Source: Mariniphaga sp.
GTDB taxonomy: Bacteria > Bacteroidota > Bacteroidia > Bacteroidales > Prolixibacteraceae
DNA: 16,905 nt
Direction: 5' to 3'
NCBI GenBank assembly: GCA_013203525.1
Contig: JABMQB010000935.1
Span: 1-16,905, forward strand
In this document: positions 14,490 to 16,905 of the stretch, piece after piece
Layout: each line of letters begins with the position of its first letter
Position numbering within the stretch: position 1 is the first letter of the stretch
The notes under the pieces: generated by a model
Database searches by the model: none
What the model was told of the DNA's origin: nothing
The model's input: only the letters and a program-made list of their open reading frames with translations
Position numbers and translations under genes: made by a program

Positions 14490-15419
14490 TTAAACATTAT
14501 GAATTTCAAAAGCTTTCCTTTTCTTATTTGGTTTTTTCCTTTTTGCCTGTGCAAGAAATAATCCTGATACTACAATTGCAATCCCAATCATATTTTGGAA
14601 TGTGAGTTTATCTTTTAATATAAAAAAAGATAATACAGCTACAAAAACTGGAATTAAATTAATAAAAGTATTTGAGCGGTTAATTCCCAGTTTTCTTATA
14701 CTTTCAGTAAAAAACACAAAAGCTAAGGTTGATGAAAATACTGCTAATAGAATAATAGCCCGGAATGCCTTTGCATTATACGGAGTTTCAATAAAACCTT
14801 TAAAATCGAGAATTAACCAGATTGGAAGGAAAAGCAGAATACCAAATAAGTTTTGCCATGCAATTATTGAAAGCGTATTATAACGCGATGCCAGGTTTTT
14901 TAAAATTATGGAGTATGCAATGGCCGCGAATACTGCGCCAAATTCAAGCCCCACACCTAACGGAGATGCCTCAAATTGTAATGATTTATTTAAAACAACT
15001 AATGCCACTCCTGCAAAGGATAAAAACATACCGGCCAGATTCATCCAACTAATTTTTTCTTTATAAAAATACCAGGCAGCAATTGGAGTGAATAAAGGTA
15101 TTGTAGCTACTATTACAGCTGCAACAGTAGAAGAGACATATAATAAACCATAACTTTCGCCCAGAAAATAAATGAAAGGTTCGAAAAAAGCCATTAAAAA
15201 CAAAAGCTTTAAATCTTTCCATGTGGGTTTTTGCAATCTTTTTAAGAGAGAGGCTATTAGCAGAATTAATACCGCAGAAATGATAAGCCTGAAAATAACT
15301 ACCGTAATTGGTTGATAAGCCTGATATGCAATTTTGAACCAGATAAATGAAAAACTCCAGAAAAAAGCAGCACCTAGAGCCGATCCAAAACCTAATATTT
15401 CCTTATTTTTCATGACCAT
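14490..15419 (-). CDS. EamA/DMT-family transporter
   Basis: This 309-residue inner-membrane protein has two EamA repeats and about ten hydrophobic segments. The first repeat opens ALGAAFFWSFSFIWFKIAY. The second opens GVGLEFGAVFAAIAYSIILK and contains SSTLAFVFFTESIRKLG and LIPVFVAVLSFFILKDKLT. A basic tail (AKRKKPNKKRKAFEIHNV) ends it in the cytoplasm. Members export amino acids or other small metabolites; the substrate cannot be inferred here. The start at 15419 and an internal ATG at 15413 are both usable. A perfect -7 element lies 11 bp upstream of 15419, which would give a very short leader and so favours 15413 slightly. Confidence 0.9.
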   Translation of the reverse strand: MVMKNKEILGFGSALGAAFFWSFSFIWFKIAYQAYQPITVVIFRLIISAVLILLIASLLKRLQKPTWKDLKLLFLMAFFEPFIYFLGESYGLLYVSSTVAAVIVATIPLFTPIAAWYFYKEKISWMNLAGMFLSFAGVALVVLNKSLQFEASPLGVGLEFGAVFAAIAYSIILKNLASRYNTLSIIAWQNLFGILLFLPIWLILDFKGFIETPYNAKAFRAIILLAVFSSTLAFVFFTESIRKLGINRSNTFINLIPVFVAVLSFFILKDKLTFQNMIGIAIVVSGLFLAQAKRKKPNKKRKAFEIHNV

Positions 15420-15430
15420 AATTCGAAGAG

Positions 15431-15438
15431 CAAAAATA
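15431..15438 (-). promoter_or_regulatory. -7 promoter element of the EamA gene
   Basis: The gene strand reads TATTTTTG, matching TAnnTTTG exactly, close upstream of the transporter start. No convincing -33 element is seen. In this AT-rich sequence a chance match is possible. Confidence 0.35.
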
Positions 15439-15619
15439 CAGATTATAAAGATTTACTTTCACATTTATAATATCATATTTTAGAAAGATTTCTTTCCGGT
15501 TTTATTTTTTATTTTCTCTAAGCAGATATTAAAATCCTTAATGCATACAATAAGCGTTTTTATTTGTTGTTATTATCTTGTAATTTCGACGCAGGCCAAA
15601 TAATCTAAATAACTTTAAT

Positions 15620-16489
15620 ATGAAAAAAAATCAATTTAAATGGATCCTCTTAATTTTTGTTACGGGGATATTAGCAACATCAATTTTTTCTTGTCAACAA
15701 GCTCCAAAAGAAAAATTTATTGGATTACAACTTTATTCGGTTCGTGTAGATATGAATGAAGATGCTAAAGCTACAGTAGCGGCTGTAGGCGAAATGGGAT
15801 ATAAATTTGTTGAAGCTGCGGGGTATGGCGATGGTCAATTCTATGGAATGCAGCCTGTAGAATTTAAAGACTTGTGCGAAGCCAATGGTTTAAAATTCCT
15901 GGGTTCGCATACCGGGATGGATGTCCCTAATGATACTACCTGGGATTCAACCATGGCTTGGTGGGATGCATGTATTGATGCTCACGCAGTTGCCGGAGTA
16001 AAATGGATAGTTATGCCCTGGATGGGACGTACAGGCTATGAAAGCATCGAAGGATTAAGACGGTATTGTGCTTATTTTAATACTGTTGGAGAAAAGTGTA
16101 ATGCAAAAGGAATTAGGTTTGGGTATCACAATCATGCAAATGAATTTACAACAGAATTAGAAGGAAAGCCCGTTTACGACTGGATGCTTGAGTTGACTGA
16201 CGCCGATAAAGTGATGTTTCAATTGGACCTTTACTGGATAATTGAAGGAGGGAAAAATCCTGTTGATTATTTTAATGCTTATCCGGGGCGATTTGAAAAT
16301 TGGCATATTAAAGACAAAGAAGAAGTAGGTGCCAGTGGAATGATTGATTTTGAAGCTATTTTTGCAGCAAAAGAAAAAGCGGGAGTTGAATATGGAGTTG
16401 TGGAAGTTGAAGAATATAATTTTGAACCTCTTGAGAGTTGTAAAATGAGCCTGGAGTTTTTAAATACCACTGATTATATTAAACTTTAA
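15620..16489 (+). CDS. Lipoprotein of the sugar phosphate isomerase/epimerase family
   Basis: This 289-residue protein has a lipoprotein signal (KWILLIFVTGILATSIFSC), with Cys25 as the lipidation site. It then has a xylose-isomerase-like TIM barrel: FIGLQLYSVR, GYKFVEAAGYG, KFLGSHTG, GVKWIVMPWMG, GIRFGYHNHANEF (about 165-176), MFQLDLYWI, WHIKDKE and YGVVEVEEY. The His, Asp and Glu residues in the last four motifs are where this fold binds its metal and substrate. Export by lipoprotein signal suggests an envelope role in breakdown of sugars or sugar derivatives. The exact substrate is unknown. It is transcribed alone from a 200-bp spacer shared with the EamA gene; no convincing plus-strand promoter is seen there. 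A strong hairpin terminator follows. Confidence 0.92.
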   Translation: MKKNQFKWILLIFVTGILATSIFSCQQAPKEKFIGLQLYSVRVDMNEDAKATVAAVGEMGYKFVEAAGYGDGQFYGMQPVEFKDLCEANGLKFLGSHTGMDVPNDTTWDSTMAWWDACIDAHAVAGVKWIVMPWMGRTGYESIEGLRRYCAYFNTVGEKCNAKGIRFGYHNHANEFTTELEGKPVYDWMLELTDADKVMFQLDLYWIIEGGKNPVDYFNAYPGRFENWHIKDKEEVGASGMIDFEAIFAAKEKAGVEYGVVEVEEYNFEPLESCKMSLEFLNTTDYIKL

Positions 16490-16508
16490 AAAATTTAAAA
16501 GAAATATT

Positions 16509-16535
16509 ATAAGAGCCCTATTTCGGGGCTCTTAT
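16509..16535 (+). terminator. Rho-independent terminator, probably bidirectional
   Basis: A perfect 10-bp stem ATAAGAGCCC (16509-16518) pairs with GGGCTCTTAT (16526-16535) around a 7-nt loop. It has an A-rich flank on the left and TGTTTTG on the right. It lies 19 bp after the isomerase stop and 12 bp from the stop of the convergent gene, so it can serve both. Confidence 0.88.
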
Positions 16536-16547
16536 TGTTTTGTGTAT

Positions 16548-16905
16548 TTAAAACTTTCCAAGTTTAAATGCCATTCCCATATTCCAGCCTTTTAAAACGT
16601 CAGCATTCATTCCGGTTAGCTCAACATCTGATGTATATCTGTAGCTAACATAGCCGGCAGCCCTTAAAAATTTTGTTAGGTTTACTTCTATTTCAGCAGA
16701 GGGTTCAAAAACCAGGTAAACATCTGATTCTGAATCGTAATTGTAATTATGATCCCACCATCCTGAATCTTCAACAAGGGCTACACCTCCAATCCCAAAA
16801 AGTATTGGAAATGAAACATGAACCGGAAGCCTTGAACCAATAATTGGTTCAATAAATATTCCACCATAACCCCCAGCTAATCCATTATAAGTATCATGCC
16901 CGGAA
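16548..16905 (-). CDS. Outer-membrane beta-barrel protein, C-terminal part
   Basis: This frame is open from the right edge of the window to a TAA at 16548-16550, giving about 119 codons; the start is outside. The translation includes GLAGGYGGIFIEPIIGSRLP, VHVSFPILFGIGGVALVED, YLVFEPSAEIEVNLTKFLRA, AGYVSYRYTSDVEL and the end WNMGMAFKLGKF. Alternating hydrophobic residues, paired short strands and a terminal aromatic Phe are typical of an outer-membrane beta-barrel. No specific family or ligand is recognised. It is convergent with the isomerase lipoprotein and shares its terminator. Confidence 0.78.
   Translation of the reverse strand, partial: SGHDTYNGLAGGYGGIFIEPIIGSRLPVHVSFPILFGIGGVALVEDSGWWDHNYNYDSESDVYLVFEPSAEIEVNLTKFLRAAGYVSYRYTSDVELTGMNADVLKGWNMGMAFKLGKF

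Noticed and set aside
15536..15600. Plus-strand promoter for the isomerase lipoprotein (TAATTTCG region)
   Set aside because: One fixed base of the -7 consensus is wrong and no TTTG is at the right distance; not better than chance in this AT-rich spacer.

Overview
The window looks like a chromosomal segment of a Bacteroidota bacterium, probably within the Bacteroidales/Marinilabiliales range. The reasons are a PorQ-type component of the type IX secretion system (T9SS), a secreted peptidase with a T9SS C-terminal sorting domain, a SusC/CirA-style TonB receptor with an N-terminal carboxypeptidase-regulatory-like domain, the split mutA-mutB methylmalonyl-CoA mutase, low GC, and several upstream elements matching the Bacteroidota promoter (-33 TTTG, -7 TAnnTTTG). 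The genus cannot be read from the sequence.

Layout. (1) 1-2624, plus strand: 3' end of mutA, then complete mutB, the adenosylcobalamin-dependent mutase of the propionate/succinate pathway. (2) 2693-4977, minus strand: an accessory block with a truncated P-loop ATPase remnant, an unrecognised 193-residue protein and a 505-residue protein with a restriction-endonuclease-like N-terminus. Beyond it, at 5068-5166, lies a second, diverged copy of the last 33 codons of mutB, followed by a 55-bp double-hairpin element. The block is therefore bracketed by two versions of the mutB 3' end, which suggests recombination or insertion at that end. (3) 5298-7839, minus: a TonB-dependent receptor downstream of a NikR-like metal regulator. 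Both upstream regions carry the same paired 7-bp repeat at 21-bp spacing, so they look like one metal-responsive regulon. (4) 7968-8858: a YhbP-like flavin/PNPOx-fold protein, divergent from an OsmC-family protein that lacks the second catalytic cysteine. (5) 8860-13450, minus: porQ, then the tightly packed cmk-ispH-M1 aminopeptidase unit. The peptidase is a predicted cargo of the secretion system to which PorQ belongs. (6) 13551-15419, minus: a small membrane protein, a YkgJ-type cysteine-cluster protein and an EamA transporter. (7) 15620-16489, plus: a lipoprotein of the sugar phosphate isomerase/epimerase fold, ending at a strong hairpin terminator. The terminator is shared with a convergent, window-truncated outer-membrane beta-barrel gene (16548-16905).

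Most of the window is ordinary core and outer-membrane gene content. The two places that reward attention are the mutB-tail-flanked accessory block (2.6-5.2 kb) and the NikR-like/TonB receptor pair with its matching operators (7.39-7.91 kb). I saw no tRNA, rRNA, CRISPR array, transposase or integrase.
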